This document shows positions 35,011 through 47,221 of a DNA stretch of 64,000 nucleotides, piece by piece (the first letter of the stretch is position 1; each line of letters opens with the position of its first letter). The stretch lies in assembly GCF_000321225.1 (NCBI RefSeq), contig NW_004450398.1, positions 2,675,300 to 2,739,299 on the forward strand. Reading direction: 5' to 3'. The notes below the pieces were generated by a model. It made no database searches and was not told where the DNA came from. It saw only the letters and a program-made list of their open reading frames with translations. Origin of the DNA: Odobenus rosmarus divergens (Eukaryota > Chordata > Mammalia > Carnivora > Odobenidae). A program made the translations under genes and the position numbers.

Positions 35011-35769
35011 TGCTGGGGATATGGCAGGGGAGGGGCTTGGCAGTGAGGTGTGGACTGGGGAAGCCCCAGAGCAGTGTGGACATAGGTTCTGTTCCTGGGT
35101 GTGGATAGACAGGGGTACCATTTTGTCTGAATCCGCTGGATTCCTGAGTTCTGGAGAGCACATAGCAAGCGTTGAGACACTGGGGAATACTAGCCCGGTC
35201 TCCCCCCAAATTGTGCTTTTGTTTCCTGCCTGCAGATTGTCAGAGTTCAGGCAGCAAAGATTCCTGTGCTTCAGACACTGAGATCCCCCTCCGGCACCTT
35301 CCTCTTACGCCCACATTCACACCGCACGCAGGCACACCCACCTCCCCAGCTCCCTCCATGCCCCTAACTCAGCCACGGTTTCTCTCGCCGAACATTCCTT
35401 CCTTCCTTCCCTCTGTCATTCATTCATGCCTCCGCTTACTCATACCTTCGGCTTACGTGTTCTGGGCTCCGCCAGCTACTAGGAGCCCGGCTGGGTGCTG
35501 TTGCTGCGGGGATGAATTAGCATGAATCTAGTTGCGTGGAGACAGATATTTAAATAGACACTCAAAATACCTGCTGACGAGATCGACGGTAGAGGCGTGG
35601 ACAGTGTGTTCCGGGAGCACTGTGGGGGTGGAGTGGGGGAGAGAGGACAGAAGAGGTGACAGCCACTCGATATGTAGTGGGTGATCTGGCATTTGTCCGC
35701 GCTCTGTGGCTCACGGAGCTCTTACGCATCATCCCCAAGTCCTGGGTCCTCCACACCCCTCTGGGTAAC
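35011..35769. other. No gene seen; unclassified intron
   Basis: Contains CT-rich stretches with CATTCATTCATGC (35419); no gene. Confidence 0.5.
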
Positions 35770-35870
35770 TAGAGTCCCACTAAATCCATTTTACAGAAGA
35801 AAACATGGAGGTGCAGGGAGACTCATCGACTGGCTCTGGTGTGCAGCAGGGCCAGTGTGTGGGAGAGAGG
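35770..35870 (-). repeat. MIR fragment, antisense
   Basis: CCATTTTACAGAAGAAAACA and TGGAGGTGCAGGGAGACTC are the reversed MIR core. Confidence 0.6.
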
Positions 35871-36214
35871 GTGGCCAGGCCCAGTGGCACCCTTTCTCAC
35901 GTGGCACATAGGCGTGGGCACCTTCTGGGTGGTGACCACCACTCGCCTGTTCCTGGGTGGCTCCGGCTCTCTCCCAGGAGTGGAGCGGTTCACCTCAAGG
36001 AGGCCCCTCTTCCTTTGCTCCCCTGTAGTACCTTCTGACTCACAGGGTCCCCCCTCCTCCCCAAAGCGTGCTCTCGGATGAGATGAGGGGGCTCACGGGC
36101 TGTGACATGTCTCAGCTGGGGAGGCCGGACAGAAGCACATGGAGGGGAGGGTGTCAGACAGCGGACTCTGTCTGGCCTCACTCCCCATTCTTCCCTGCAA
36201 GCCAGAGGCTCTGT

Positions 36215-36535
36215 GGGGTTACATCTGTGGGTCTCAACCTCTACTCTGCCAAATGCTGGGTGACCGTGGGCATGTGACTGAATGTCTGTGGTGCTGCTAC
36301 TCCGAGCTCCGTCCGTGAACCAGCAGCTTCGGTGCCACCTGCGAGCTTGCTGGCAATACTGCAGCCCCCACATGCTGAATCTAAATCTGCAGTGGAGCAA
36401 GATTCCCCCCACCCCCATGATTCCTGGGCTCCTTAAAAGAAACAAGGACCTCTCTCTAAGCCTCAGCTTCCTCCCCTGTAAGATGGGAACAGAAGTACTT
36501 TCCCCTGACAGGTTAGTGAGCAGATGGAACGCATG
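36215..36535 (+). repeat. MIR, sense, split by a hAT MITE
   Basis: The left MIR piece (CCAAATGCTGGGTGACCGTGG) ends near 36290. The right piece (TCTAAGCCTCAGCTTCCTCC ... CTGTAAGATGGGAACAG) starts near 36452. Between them is MITE text (GAACCAGCAGCTTCGGTGCC, GCTGAATCTAAATCTGC). Confidence 0.65.
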
Positions 36536-36869
36536 CAGAGCTCCCTGCTTGGCTGGTGGGTTGTCTTGGTCTGCCCAGGCCTGAGGGGCTCTGAGGATGC
36601 CGGACTTCCAGCTGGAACCCAGGGATGCGCTGTCCACCTACTCCCGTCTCGTGCCTGGCGCACAGTCGGAGCCCCTGTGGTGCGGCATGCCGTTAATAGG
36701 ACATTTAGGAACCACGCGGTGAGGAGTCACAGGAGAACCATTCGTAACGCTGTGCCGGCGGGTTGTAGTGTTTTGGGTGTCCTGTCGCCAGCGTGGTTGA
36801 TTCTCTCGTGAGGACAACAACCCCCGTAATCCCAACTCTCACGAATCAAGCTCTCGAAGTTAGAGTGCG

Positions 36870-37040
36870 GCACATGCATTATCTCAATCACAACAGCCTC
36901 CTTCAAGGAGCAGCTAAATTCCCTTCATTGTACAAATGAGAAAATAGAGCCTTGCAGATAGGACGCATTTTGCATAAGCCCCGACATTAGTGAGAGGAGG
37001 GACCAAGACTGGATCCTCTGTCTATGTGACACCAGCATCT
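36870..37040 (-). repeat. MIR, antisense
   Basis: CATTATCTCAATCACAACAG, CATTGTACAAATGAGAAAAT and AGGAGGGACCAAGACTGG. Confidence 0.65.
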
Positions 37041-37272
37041 CTGCCTTCAGTTGCACCAACATACAGACTCCCCACAGGAGAAGCAGTTCCCTCTGACCTT
37101 CAGCTCTCAGAGCTGTTTGTTGACATTTCCTAGAGAACAGGGTCATTTTGAAGAGGACGTTGCTACTCTGATGTTTACTGCCAGGGCGTGCCCCTCGCAA
37201 GGGTTAGGGGAAAGCCTGAAATTCTCCCTTTTCCAAAAATAAAGCTGCCTCCTTCAGTCCAGCAGTGGCCCC

Positions 37273-37296
37273 TGTGTGTGTGTGTGTGTGTGTGTG
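37273..37296. repeat. (TG)12 microsatellite
   Basis: Perfect TG dinucleotide run. Confidence 0.97.
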
Positions 37297-37709
37297 ACAG
37301 CTAGAGACAAAAATTTAATGAACAGGACCTGTTTGCATTTTCTCCTTGCTGGAACAGCTTAATGGCAAACAGGATTATTATTGGCGGCAACTTGTCATGT
37401 CTTCCGTCTGGGTCACGGCAGCAGTGGTTGTCAGACTCCCAGAGAGGAAACCAATCTTGGTGGCATATTAAAGAAAAACAAAACACAAACAAAGGAAGGA
37501 TGAAGAGCTCATGCAAGGAAGACAGAGCTATGTGGAGAGAGGCAGCCGCCCCTGGGGAAAAAAGTGTGGACGGTGAATGGAAATACACCACTCCGTCGTT
37601 TTGAGTTCTTCCAATCTAAGCTCAGAAGATGAGAGAAGAATGAGTCATATTATTCTCTACTTTTTTTTCCCTAGCCAAAGTGGTATCAGGAATCTTTGGT
37701 TTCCAGGGA

Positions 37710-38095
37710 CAGAAAAGCTGATTCAAATTGGCTTAAGCAAAATGAGATGATTCATTGGGACATGCAGCATCAACGAGGGTAGATGGCCTCAGGTGTGGCT
37801 TGAACAAGGTGTTCAACAAGGGTCTCATGACTTGGTGTAACTCTTTATCTTTCAGCTTCGCTTCTGGTGGTTTCCTTCTCAGGATGGTGTAGGGTGGCAT
37901 GATGGCTGCCAGAAATCCTGGCTGAACATCCTCCCGGAATTCAAGTTTAACAATAAGAGAAACTGTCTTTTCCCAGTCACTTTTTCTAGAAATCCTGAGA
38001 CTCACTCTGATTGGACCTGTTTGGACACATTCCTGCCCCTGAAGTCATTGCTGACATCATGGGGTTTGGATGAGCCAATAGGCTTGGGTGATGGG
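37710..38095 (+). repeat. Interspersed repeat, in-window family copy 1
   Basis: ATTGGCTTAAGCAAAATGAG, TCATTGGGACATGCAG, GGCCTCAGGTGTGGCTTG and GGATGAGCCAATAGGC share order with 48605-48800 and 58368-58720. Family name not recalled with certainty. Confidence 0.55.
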
Positions 38096-38099
38096 GGGT

Positions 38100-39049
38100 G
38101 GGGACGGATGGCTCTCCATGGAAATTCACTATTGCCAAGAAAGAATGAAAGAATGCTCAGTGGCTGGAATAACAAATGTCCGTGATGTGTCTCAGAGAGG
38201 CTTGTGCTTCTCTAAGAAAACAAATCTGGTAAAACAAAATGGCTTCTGGTGCCTAGAGCAAGGCTAGTAGCTCAGTCACAGTTGGGACTGGCAGGGAAAA
38301 AAAATCCCCTGGACTTGGGTTTATCAGCTGCTCGGAGACCTGATTCCATGATCTCTGATCAGGTAGACTTTCCCTCTGGCTTTCTATGTGAGAATGGCTG
38401 GACCCAGCCTCAGACAATCCATCATCACTAACAACCCTGTTTAGAAGCCTTGAGTCAGACGATCACCCGCAGGTTGATGGAGCACCGGGTGAAGCCAACT
38501 TGGGGCTTCACTGTGTCCTTGCATAGAAATAAGAGCCTCCATCTCAGCAGGTGTCTCTTCTTGGTCAGCCTGCTAACGATCTAGAAAGCAGGGCTGGGTC
38601 TAAGAGTGGCAATCATCATGTGGTTTTGATGAATGTAGACTGTTGGGTTGTCATCAACTCATTGCAGTGGGACTCAAGGAATACATCCCTCCATGCATTT
38701 GTGTTTTCTCTCTCCCAGCATTGCATTACTTGTCAGAGGAAGAGTTTGGGTCTGGATGATGAACTGGGACTAGGTCTGGAATGCCTAGGCTGATATGGGA
38801 GTTCTAGCCACACTGAGGTTAGCATACCAGTTGATTGAACGATATAGTGAACAGTTATGAGCCTTACTGCACCTTCAATGTAGGCTCCTTTCTTGGCACA
38901 GATCAGAATTCCAAAGGGAAGAATGGAGCTGGCGCATGGAAAACCCTAACATCCCCAGAGTTCCAGGTCCTCTGCCAGCCTCCCTGCCGGAAGTGCATTT
39001 AGTAGATGAATTGTTTGGAATAAGATTGACCTAGGAATTAAATCACACC
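38100..39049. other. No gene seen; unclassified intron
   Basis: No gene or well-supported repeat. Confidence 0.5.
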
Positions 39050-39540
39050 CTTTACTATGACCTTCAGGACACCCACTGTGTGATATGGTCTCTGCTTTCT
39101 GTCCTAACTCATCTCTCCCCTCTCTCCCTCAGTCATTAAACTTTAGCTGTTTTGATCTCCCTCTGTTCCCTGAACTTGCCAAGCCCCTTCCTACCACATG
39201 CTGCTCCTTCTTCTCGGATGGTTCTCCTTATGCCGCCCCACCCCTCAGCTTTGCCTGGCTGATTTCTTCATATTCTTTTGATCAGCCCCAGTGTAGCAGA
39301 CCAGCTGCTCTCAAGCGGGGCTCCTCTCCACACCACTCCCGAACTGTTACATCATCTGATTTCCTTGACGTTATTCTGTGTGTTGAGTTCATTCTTTCTT
39401 GTCTATCTGCTCTCTTAAGAATGCGAACTTCATAAGAGCAGGGACCTTCACTTTTGGTAGCCTCTTTCCCTAGATTCACTCCCCTGGAACCATGCCTGGC
39501 ACATCGCCGGAGTTTGTTAAATTCGTTGAGTGGGTGAAAA
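39050..39540 (+). repeat. L2, sense
   Basis: GAACTTCATAAGAGCAGGGA, CATGCCTGGCACATCGCCGG and AAATTCGTTGAGTGGGTG form an L2 3' end. Confidence 0.75.
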
Positions 39541-39639
39541 GCAATCAATAGATTAATGTTTCTCGAGCAATAGATCTGGCAAGTCTGCTCAGATACATAA
39601 AGCACTAGTCTCTCTTTCCACCTCCTGGCATCCTTGCAG

Positions 39640-39900
39640 ACTCAGAATTATGTCCCCAGTTTTATCCCCGAAGCAGTGGCCCAGTGCCATGCAAGGTGCT
39701 GAGGAGGACTCAGAAGGACGTTGTGCCCTGCCTTCAAGAATTCTAGTCTGAGGAGCAGGCAAGATGCCTGCCTCTCAGTAACTAGGCAACTGCACACAAG
39801 TCAGGGCTGAGGAGTGAGCTGTAAAGGCAGAGGTGCTGGGAATTCAGAAGTGGGAATACTAAGGAGTCCATAATGGACATGGGAGCTGGGGCTTGATGAT
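39640..39900. repeat. Old L2-class-like remnant
   Basis: CCAGTGCCATGCAAGGTGC and GTGCCCTGCCTTCAAGAATT are typical; weak. Confidence 0.4.
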
Positions 39901-39904
39901 CAAG

Positions 39905-40090
39905 GCTACCATCTTCACCACCGTCATGGCCACCTCAACTTGACTGAGCCCTTGTGACATGCCAAGGGCTCTATGTGCCTGATCTCTCAAAGTATGTGCA
40001 GCAACCCTCCAAGGTGGTGCCTGTTATTGTCATTTCCATCTTTCAGATGGGGAAACCAAGGCTTAGGTCAAATAACTTCCTTGCAAGAAG
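39905..40090 (-). repeat. MIR, antisense
   Basis: GAGCCCTTGTGACATGCCAA, CAACCCTCCAAGGTGGTG and CAGATGGGGAAACCAAGGC. Confidence 0.8.
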
Positions 40091-40204
40091 AAGCAGATCC
40101 TGCTAAGGCTGCCAGCAAAGCCCATGTTCCTCCCACACAACCCCTGTTCCTTGTGGTTTCTCTGTGTAGAAAATACTTCACACTCAATGGCATCATGACA
40201 CATT

Positions 40205-40345
40205 AAGATAGCACTGAATTAGGGGTGAGAAACCTTGTGTCTCTTCCTATGGTCCCCACTGATTAATGTGAAATTTGGAGCAAGTCATTCAAGATTTTGA
40301 AGTCTTCGTTTCCTCACCTAGAAGATAGAGAAATTGGACTTAGCA
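40205..40345 (+). repeat. MIR-like, sense
   Basis: GGAGCAAGTCATTCAAGATT and TTTCCTCACCTAGAAGATAG follow the MIR core order. Confidence 0.5.
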
Positions 40346-40504
40346 CTACCAAGTCTTGCTGAACATCAGCATATTCTGGAGAACATACATATTCTAGAAC
40401 TTGTAAACAAAGACTCTGGTTCAGTGAGGGTGGACTGGAGCCTGGAAATCTGAGGGTATGAGAAATCCCCCCAGGGTAGCACAGCTACAGGGTTGGATAC
40501 TGAA

Positions 40505-40670
40505 GACTTAGATTAGAGTTTTCAACCCTGGCTGCACATTACATTCACCCAGGGAATTTTAAAAATCCTGGACCCTATCCCAGACCTACTCAGTTGGCAT
40601 CTTTAGGTATGGGGCTGGTGGGGGTAGGAGAACATCAGCTTTAAGGTTTAAAGACTGCTGGCTTTTGAGA
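40505..40670. repeat. MER5A-type hAT MITE
   Basis: TTTCAACCCTGGCTGCACAT, CACCCAGGGAATTTTAAAAA and CCCAGACCTACTCAGTTGG. Confidence 0.75.
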
Positions 40671-42010
40671 TGTGGCTAGTGTGCCTGTGAAGCCAAATCA
40701 TTAATTATATTTAATAGTTTGAAATTAAGTTTAAATAGTCACATGCAGCCAGTAGGTGCTGTATTGGAAGCCCAGGCTAGAATGAGTTGAAGGTTTGGTC
40801 ATTCTAAGAGGATTCATTCCTTGCACCATCCCCAACCATAGAGCTTCTCTCAGAAATTATTTTACATGATCTCCATCTCCTCCAGCCTAGTCTGAGAGCC
40901 TAGTACACAGACTCTGAGTTAAGACTGGAGTGCCTCTCCTGGTCTCCAACTCAGAGCATGGCAGCCACCCTCACTTTTGGGAATCTACCAGCTGGGAACC
41001 CTCCAGTCACCAGATACTTAAGGTTAAACCTCTCATTTGAAGAGAGAGGAGGAGAGAGCAGAGAAAGGTGGTTTTTGGTTATTTTAGAAGAATGATGGTG
41101 GATTGGCTCACGGGAGAAGCAAAATGGGGGAACAGAACATACATCATGAAGTGGTCCAATGAGTGGAGGTTGCTTAGAGTGGAATTCTGTGTTTGTGGGT
41201 GAGGGAGCTGATGTGCTTTTGGAAAATGATGGACAGGGGTAAAATAGGGGTAAAACCAAAGGAAGACTTCCTTTGGTTTTCTCTCCCAAGCACACCTTAC
41301 TTGGCTTAATTAGCTCACTCAGCAATTTGATTTGTCACATGTTTGTGGAGTAACTGACCTCTCTCAGGTACCGAGATGACGCTGAGTCCCAAACACTTTA
41401 GTCCAGACTGTGCTGGGGCTGGTGTGTGTTTTTACTTTATCCTGAAGGTTGTGAGAGCTGCTGAAAAAAAATTTAAGGAGGAGGACATCATGCTCCAGTT
41501 TGAACTTTAAAAAAAGTAACTGGAGCAGCAGTGTGGAAGGTGGGTGGGAGAGGGACAAGACTTGGGTAGGGACTCCGTACAGGAGGTTCTCGCTCTTGTT
41601 TGAGAGAGAACTTCCAAGGGTCTGGAACATGGGCAGGTCCAACAGGGAAAGAAAAAAGAAATAATCCTCTGGGACAATGAAGAAATAATGGATGCCCCTC
41701 AGCTTGAGTGGCGGTTAAGTGCAGTAGAAAATGTGGGAAGAGATCCCTCCTATCCTGAAAGGAGAAAAATGAGCGCTAGAACATAAATCATAAAATAGTC
41801 CAGTAAATGGAGGCTGCCTGGAGTGAAATTTTGTGTTTGTGGATGATGGAGCTGATGTGTTTTTGGGAAATGACACCTGGGTACGATTTCCCCTGTTAGC
41901 CCAGTCTTCCGCATCAACTGATTGCCAGTTGTGAGATCACTGACATTACTTTGCTATTTCTGGACATTTTCTTTTCTAGATGGATGCCTGAAGAATGATT
42001 GAGTGGTGGT
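40671..42010. other. No gene seen; holds a diverged direct repeat and a palindrome
   Basis: Diverged copies of about 105 bp lie at 41135-41240 and 41778-41882. A perfect 29-bp palindrome lies at 41252-41280. No coding signal. Confidence 0.6.
41252..41280. repeat. Perfect inverted repeat (14-bp arms)
   Basis: AAAACCAAAGGAAG and CTTCCTTTGGTTTT are exact reverse complements around one A at 41266. Confidence 0.97.
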
Positions 42011-42016
42011 TATTCA

Positions 42017-42048
<32 letters not shown>
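42017..42048. repeat. (CA)16 microsatellite
   Basis: Perfect CA dinucleotide run. Confidence 0.97.
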
Positions 42049-42050
<2 letters not shown>

Positions 42051-42079
42051 TTGTTTCCTGTTCTGCACACCTGGTATCA

Positions 42080-42240
42080 GTGTTTTCCAGGACCTAAGCA
42101 TCCAGATTCTGGATTCAGATTACCTGATCTTGAATCCTGACCCTGCCATATAGCAGCTATGTGTGTTTAGGTAAATTACCTTCTCTGAACTGAAGTTATA
42201 AAATCTGTAGTACAGGGATGATAATAAGACCTCTTGCTCC
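42080..42240 (+). repeat. MIR, sense
   Basis: CTGGATTCAGATTACCTGAT, CTGCCATATAGCAGCTATG and CAGGGATGATAATAAGACC follow MIR order. Confidence 0.7.
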
Positions 42241-42838
42241 ATGTTAGCTGTGATGATGACCATGGTGATGGTGATGGTAATTCTGATGAGAAGGGAAAGG
42301 GAGATGGATAGATGGATGTGATGATGAACGATGATGGTGGATGACAATGATGACAGTGGTGGGTGATGAGGAGAAGGAGAAAGATGGATATGTTGGGGAT
42401 GTTGTTGGTGGTGGATAATGATATGATGATAGTGGTTGTGATGGTGTGTGATGATGATGGTAGGTGATGATGGTGTTGGTGGATGATGATGGTGGTGGAT
42501 AATGATGGTGATGATGGTGATGGTGGATGATGATGATAGTAGATGATGAATGATGGTAGGTGATGATGGTGGTGGTGGATGATGGTGGTGGATAATGATG
42601 ATTATGATGATGGTGATGGTAGATGATGGTGATAATGGTAGATGATGAATGATGGTAGGTGATGATGGTGATGGTGGATGATGAGGGTGGTGGATAATGA
42701 TGATGATGGTAGAGGATGATGATGATGGTGGTGATGGTAGATGATGATGGTTGTGGATGATGATGGTGGTAGATGATATGATGGTGGATGATGATGGTGG
42801 TGGTGATGGAGGAGGAGGAGGAGAATGGCTGATGATGA
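42241..42838. repeat. Long GAT/GGT imperfect trinucleotide tract
   Basis: About 600 bp built from GATGATGGT-type units (for example GGTGATGATGGTGATGGTGG) with repeated longer blocks GTAGATGATGAATGATGGTA at about 42539 and 42638. It ends in GGAGGAGGAGGAG. The minus strand is open for 244 codons and reads as His/Pro/Ser/Ile tracts, a product of repeat composition and not a gene. The tract follows the 3' end of a MIR. Confidence 0.95.
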
Positions 42839-43465
42839 GATAGGGATCCTTCACTGGGACAGAGTTAGCTTATATGTATGTGAGAATGCTATTCTTCTAA
42901 ATTCTCAGGCTTATCAAGGTTGGTGCCTTTAGTTTCCTCTCATCCATGGAAGCAGAAATAAAATATATTTAAAAGCTCAGTAATTACACAATAAGAGTAG
43001 CAGAAACACACCAAGTCTCACCAGGACAGTCCTCCCACAAGAGAAAGAAAAATCCCAAGAAGTCCCTCTCAGTTTTTGCTGGGTCACCTGCATCATTATC
43101 TTTTTTTTGGTACCCACCCTGGCAGGCAGAAGGAAAATAAGCTATGGAAATGGGTGCAGGGTTGACAACAGTGACCAATTCTCTCACTGCTTCCTAGGGA
43201 GGAACTTCCTGCTCATTTATTTCCTCACCAAATATATATTGAGCCCCTGCTGTATGTCAGACATTGTGCTACGCTCTGACAATACTAACTTGAATAATAC
43301 TCATGCTGCTATTGAGATGAGACTGAGAAAAACGAATAAATCAGCATTGGAGCTCAGATACTCAGATCACAGAAATTCAGTTTCAGTTGCACTGGCATGG
43401 GGCACAAGCAGTGGCTTATTTTTTTTTACAACCCTCAAGTGATTCTCCTCTGCAGCCAGAAATGA
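42839..43465. other. No gene seen; weak L2/MIR-like text
   Basis: AAATATATATTGAGCCCCTG at 43230 resembles an old repeat remnant. Confidence 0.45.
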
Positions 43466-43469
43466 GAGC

Positions 43470-43620
43470 CACCGGTGTGCACGAGGGAACGTTGGATGAC
43501 ATCTTGCATCTTGTAACAAAGCTGTTGTCAGCATGGGGCCTCGTGGATTTTAGGGAAATCACTTAACCTCTTTTCCTGTGACTTTATGGCCATCCATGAG
43601 GGTTATAACCATTTGCAATA
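43470..43620 (+). repeat. MIR-like, sense
   Basis: GGGAAATCACTTAACCTCTT then TTTTCCTGTGACTTTATGG. Confidence 0.5.
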
Positions 43621-44755
43621 CCTCATCCCTTGGGTAGTTAGAATCAAAGAGCTGATGGGTATGAGTGTCCTTTATAGCCTTTGTGAATGGGTAAGTGATT
43701 GGTATTAGACTCTATTAAACATCATGCCTTGATACCCACGGGAGTCAGGTCTCACCCTGAATGCTCAGCAAGCTCTGGAACATTCTAGAACATGAGATCA
43801 GGAACTCTCATCTAATAAGACCTCGGTTTAAGATGGGACCAAAACACAGAGTGGAGAGAAGACACCCAGAATCCCATAGCCCCTGCCTCCCTCACTCTGT
43901 GTTTAAAACAGTTTGTTCTGTCTTCAGCAGAGCAGTGAGCCTGGGGAGAGAACTGCTCCTGCTTCAGAACCCAAGTGGGTGTCTGAAATCTGTTCCTCTC
44001 CCCCAGCTGCACACTGCTGAGGAAGCCAGTGCCAGAGGTGGTCAGAGACTGCTCTGTAGAATCTGAAAAGGACAGGCTGAGGGATGGCAGGAGGTGGTGA
44101 GTGCAGGAGAAACAGCCTCTGCTACTCAGGTAGGAAGCGGGAAGAATGTTCAGGGCCTTGAAAAGAGGGCCATGTGGCATATCAGATGCCAGGCCCTGGG
44201 AGTGTGGCCAAATTCCTCCATCACCTCCTGCCAGTCCGTAAAAATATCTTTGAAAAATCCAGGGCTAAACACAAGCCTCTTCACTGTCTCGCTGGGCAGT
44301 TACGTTTTGCAAATACCTTCTCATTTCCATCCCTCCGTAAGGTAGACAGAGCCTTGGATCCATAATGGGTTTGGAAGTTTCAGACGCCAGTGGAAATGAT
44401 AGTGGCGCAGGGTAACTGCGGGAGGTCCATGAAGGACATGAGCGATGGTTTCTCTCCAAAGCATGATTCATCACTGGGAAGAAAGACAGTTCTTTCTCTT
44501 CGTGTGACCTCCTTGGGCTCAGAGTGAGTGGGCTGGTTTGCGGAGGGGAGGGGCAGTGTGATGCTGGCGTGTCAGGAGATCTGGACATACTGGTTTCTGA
44601 ACTAGGATCAGGATCCCCTTAGGTTTCTGGCTCTGTCCGTGTTGTCTAGAGGACTGAGGGACATGGAGAGGCGACCCTGGACTGTTGGGAGTCAGGCATA
44701 GATAATAGATGAGCCTGTCATCCTACTGCAGCTCTTCCTGGCACCTCCCACCCCC
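43621..44755. other. No gene seen; unclassified intron
   Basis: No domain or repeat with good support. Confidence 0.5.
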
Positions 44756-44759
44756 CCAC

Positions 44760-44925
44760 CCACCCTAGGATGGTGTTTATTATGCCCACTTTATAGGCAA
44801 AGAAACTCAGATGCAGAAAGTTTCAGAATTTACCCATGGTCACGTGGTTAGTTCTTGCAGAGAGCCACAACTTGAACTCAAGTCTGATAGACCCCAGAGC
44901 CCACACTGTTTCAACTCTAAAGTGA
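44760..44925 (-). repeat. MIR, antisense
   Basis: GCCCACTTTATAGGCAAAGA, GGTCACGTGGTTAGTTCTTG and ACTTGAACTCAAGTCTG. Confidence 0.8.
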
Positions 44926-45119
44926 CTGGTGTGCAGAAAGGGGTAGGCTGGAGAGTCTCTACTTAAGGTCATTGTCTAGGGGAGCCATTGATGACCATAG
45001 AGGAGAGGAGTGGCATGGTTAAAGCAGTGTTCAACCAGGAACTTCCATCAGGCAGTCATGACAGGGGTGAATTGTTGGGATGCTCAAGTCCAGAGTGGGA
45101 ATTACCCCTGACCCATGGG

Positions 45120-45570
45120 GAAAATAACAGTGATGTCGATTTGTTGAGTACTTGATATTTGATGGCTACTGCCCCGGATGCTTTTCTACAAGGAGGTCAT
45201 TAAATCCTTCCAGCTCAACAAGGAAGTGCGATCATCACCAACGGTATAGTGCAGGACTAAAAAGCTTGGAATCTTGAAGGCGGGCAAACCTGATTCCCTG
45301 CCTGTATGACCCTGGAAGAGTCACTCTGCCTCTGAGTCTGTTTCTTCATTTGTATGACAGGGATCATGCTAGGACCCATTTAGGAAGGTGGCTGGGGGTA
45401 GGATTAAATGAGATACTACCCTGAAAGCGTTGAGCCACGCAACTCTCATAGGCATGTTAACTAGTATAATTATTGACATTGCCATACCCATTGTACAGAT
45501 GTGGAAACTGAGTCTTAGAAAAAGCAAAGTGATTTTTTTCCCAAGGCCCAATTAGCATCGGTACCTGGAC
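45120..45570. repeat. Cluster of three MIR remnants
   Basis: Reversed MIR at 45120-45240, sense MIR at 45250-45430 (TATGACCCTGGAAGAGTCAC, TTTCTTCATTTGTATGACAG) and reversed MIR at 45470-45560 (CATTGTACAGATGTGGAAAC). Confidence 0.6.
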
Positions 45571-46990
45571 AGCATGACCCCAGAAGTTACACTGTTGTCC
45601 ATCCTGGGGAGAAGACCCTAATGGGGATCAGAAGAGAGTAATAGAAGAGATTCGGCCTGAACTAAAGCACTGCAAGACCGGGGAGTGGGAATGGCACAGG
45701 CAAGGAGCTTGCACATATTTTTACACAGACGGCTGTGCCAAGTGAGCTCTTGGATAATGAACTGCCGTCCCTATAATTATCTTCTCTTTCACAAAGTTCA
45801 CAATGCATCTATGCCCTCCTCCCCACATGGAGAGTTAGATAAGCCTGCACTTGCTTACCACTCTGCTCTGTGCACAAAGCCGCTCGTGGATACAGTAACG
45901 TCTGGCTCATAGCACATGGAGCGGGGTGCGGGAGCATCCCAGACACCCCCCCGCCCAGCGAGCACCTGTCCACTAATTCCGATTATCCCTAGGAAGTGTG
46001 TATATATGGATCATCTCAGAGATCCTTTTTATTGGGTTCCGACCGTGCCCTTAGCATCTGCCCTCCTGAGGTCTTTCTCCATTCCTCATGTGCTCAGTGC
46101 AAGAAGATGCTGATCCCTTTGCCTTTTGCAGTCCTAATGTGACTCTGGTCAGCAGCTTCCTTGGAGGCATCTTTGCTCCATGGGAATTATTACATTTCCT
46201 TGGTAATTAAGTTTGGAGATTCTCAGTCCCATCCCAAGAAACACCTGGCAGTGCATAAGGTTGTTGGGTATAACTGCCTTGAGATTTGACTTCTGTGCCT
46301 TCGTCCATTGATGGGTTCGTTATGTTGTCGCTGTTTTTGGTATTTAATGAGGTTGTATGCACAGCTCTTGAGGCTTAGAGGACCTCTATATTCCTTTTCT
46401 GATCAAGAAAGGTCGCTCTCTCTCTATTTCAGACATTGGATGGAGGAGTGGTAGGTTGGTGATGTTGAAAGATTTTATTTTCTGGACATGACATTCAAGA
46501 GCCATAAAAAAAAAATACAATCTCAGACACTGAATTCTTCTGTTTTGCTTTATGTTTAAGCCAAGGACATTCCTCTTAGACTTCATTCACACATTCATTT
46601 ACTCACACGTTCCATCCCCCTGCATTTCCTGATGTGTCATGTTCCAAGCCTTCTGCCTGGTTCTGGGGACAGAGAGATGAGGACAGCAATATCTCTGCCC
46701 TTGAGCCATTCATAGTCTTGTTGAGACATGATTTAAAATGATTAATCAATCCAAGACTATTGGATTTCTCCAAAAGCTATTGTAGGGAAAAAGATAATTA
46801 TCCAAAGTCTTTAAATCTGTTACCCACTTTAAATGATTTAATTAGGTAAAATTCATAAAACTATTGTTGGAAGGAACCCAGAGGCATTTATTCCCATTTT
46901 TTTGTTCCCTCTCTGCCTTCAGGCCGTACTGCACTTGAATTATCCCCCAAACCCATGCATTTCAGAAAAGGGAAGTATTTCGAAGAACTA
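45571..46990. other. No gene seen; unclassified intron
   Basis: Short old-repeat text at 46580-46760; no gene. Confidence 0.5.
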
Positions 46991-47021
46991 CAACTTTTGG
47001 CCCATTCAGATAAAACTTTCT

Positions 47022-47221
47022 TTTTTTTTTTTTTAAAGATTTTATTTATTTATTTGACAGAGAGAGACAGCGAGAGCAGGAACACAAGCAGGGGGAGTGG
47101 GAGAGGGAGAAGCAGGCTTCCCGCGGAGCAGGGAGCCCGATGTGGGACTCGATCCCAGGACCCTGGGATCATGACCTGAGCTGAAGGCAGACGCTTAACG
47201 ACTGAGCCACCCAGGCGCCCC
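47022..47221 (-). mobile_element. SINEC, antisense, upstream of the exon
   Basis: Complete antisense SINE; perfect 14-base duplication AGATAAAACTTTCT at 47008-47021 and 47222-47235. It lies 1.9 kb upstream of the GRIN2A exon. Confidence 0.97.

Noticed and set aside
35280..36700. A possible CpG island or promoter in the slightly GC-rich stretch
   Set aside because: CpG density is scattered and low and there is no exon or transcription-start context.
41990..42050. CRISPR-like or satellite array in the CA and GAT repeats
   Set aside because: Simple dinucleotide and trinucleotide repeats without spacer structure, in a mammalian intron.
42120..42854. Minus-strand 244-codon open frame rich in His, Pro, Ser and Ile
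   Set aside because: It is the translation of the GAT/GGT simple repeat; composition alone keeps the frame open.
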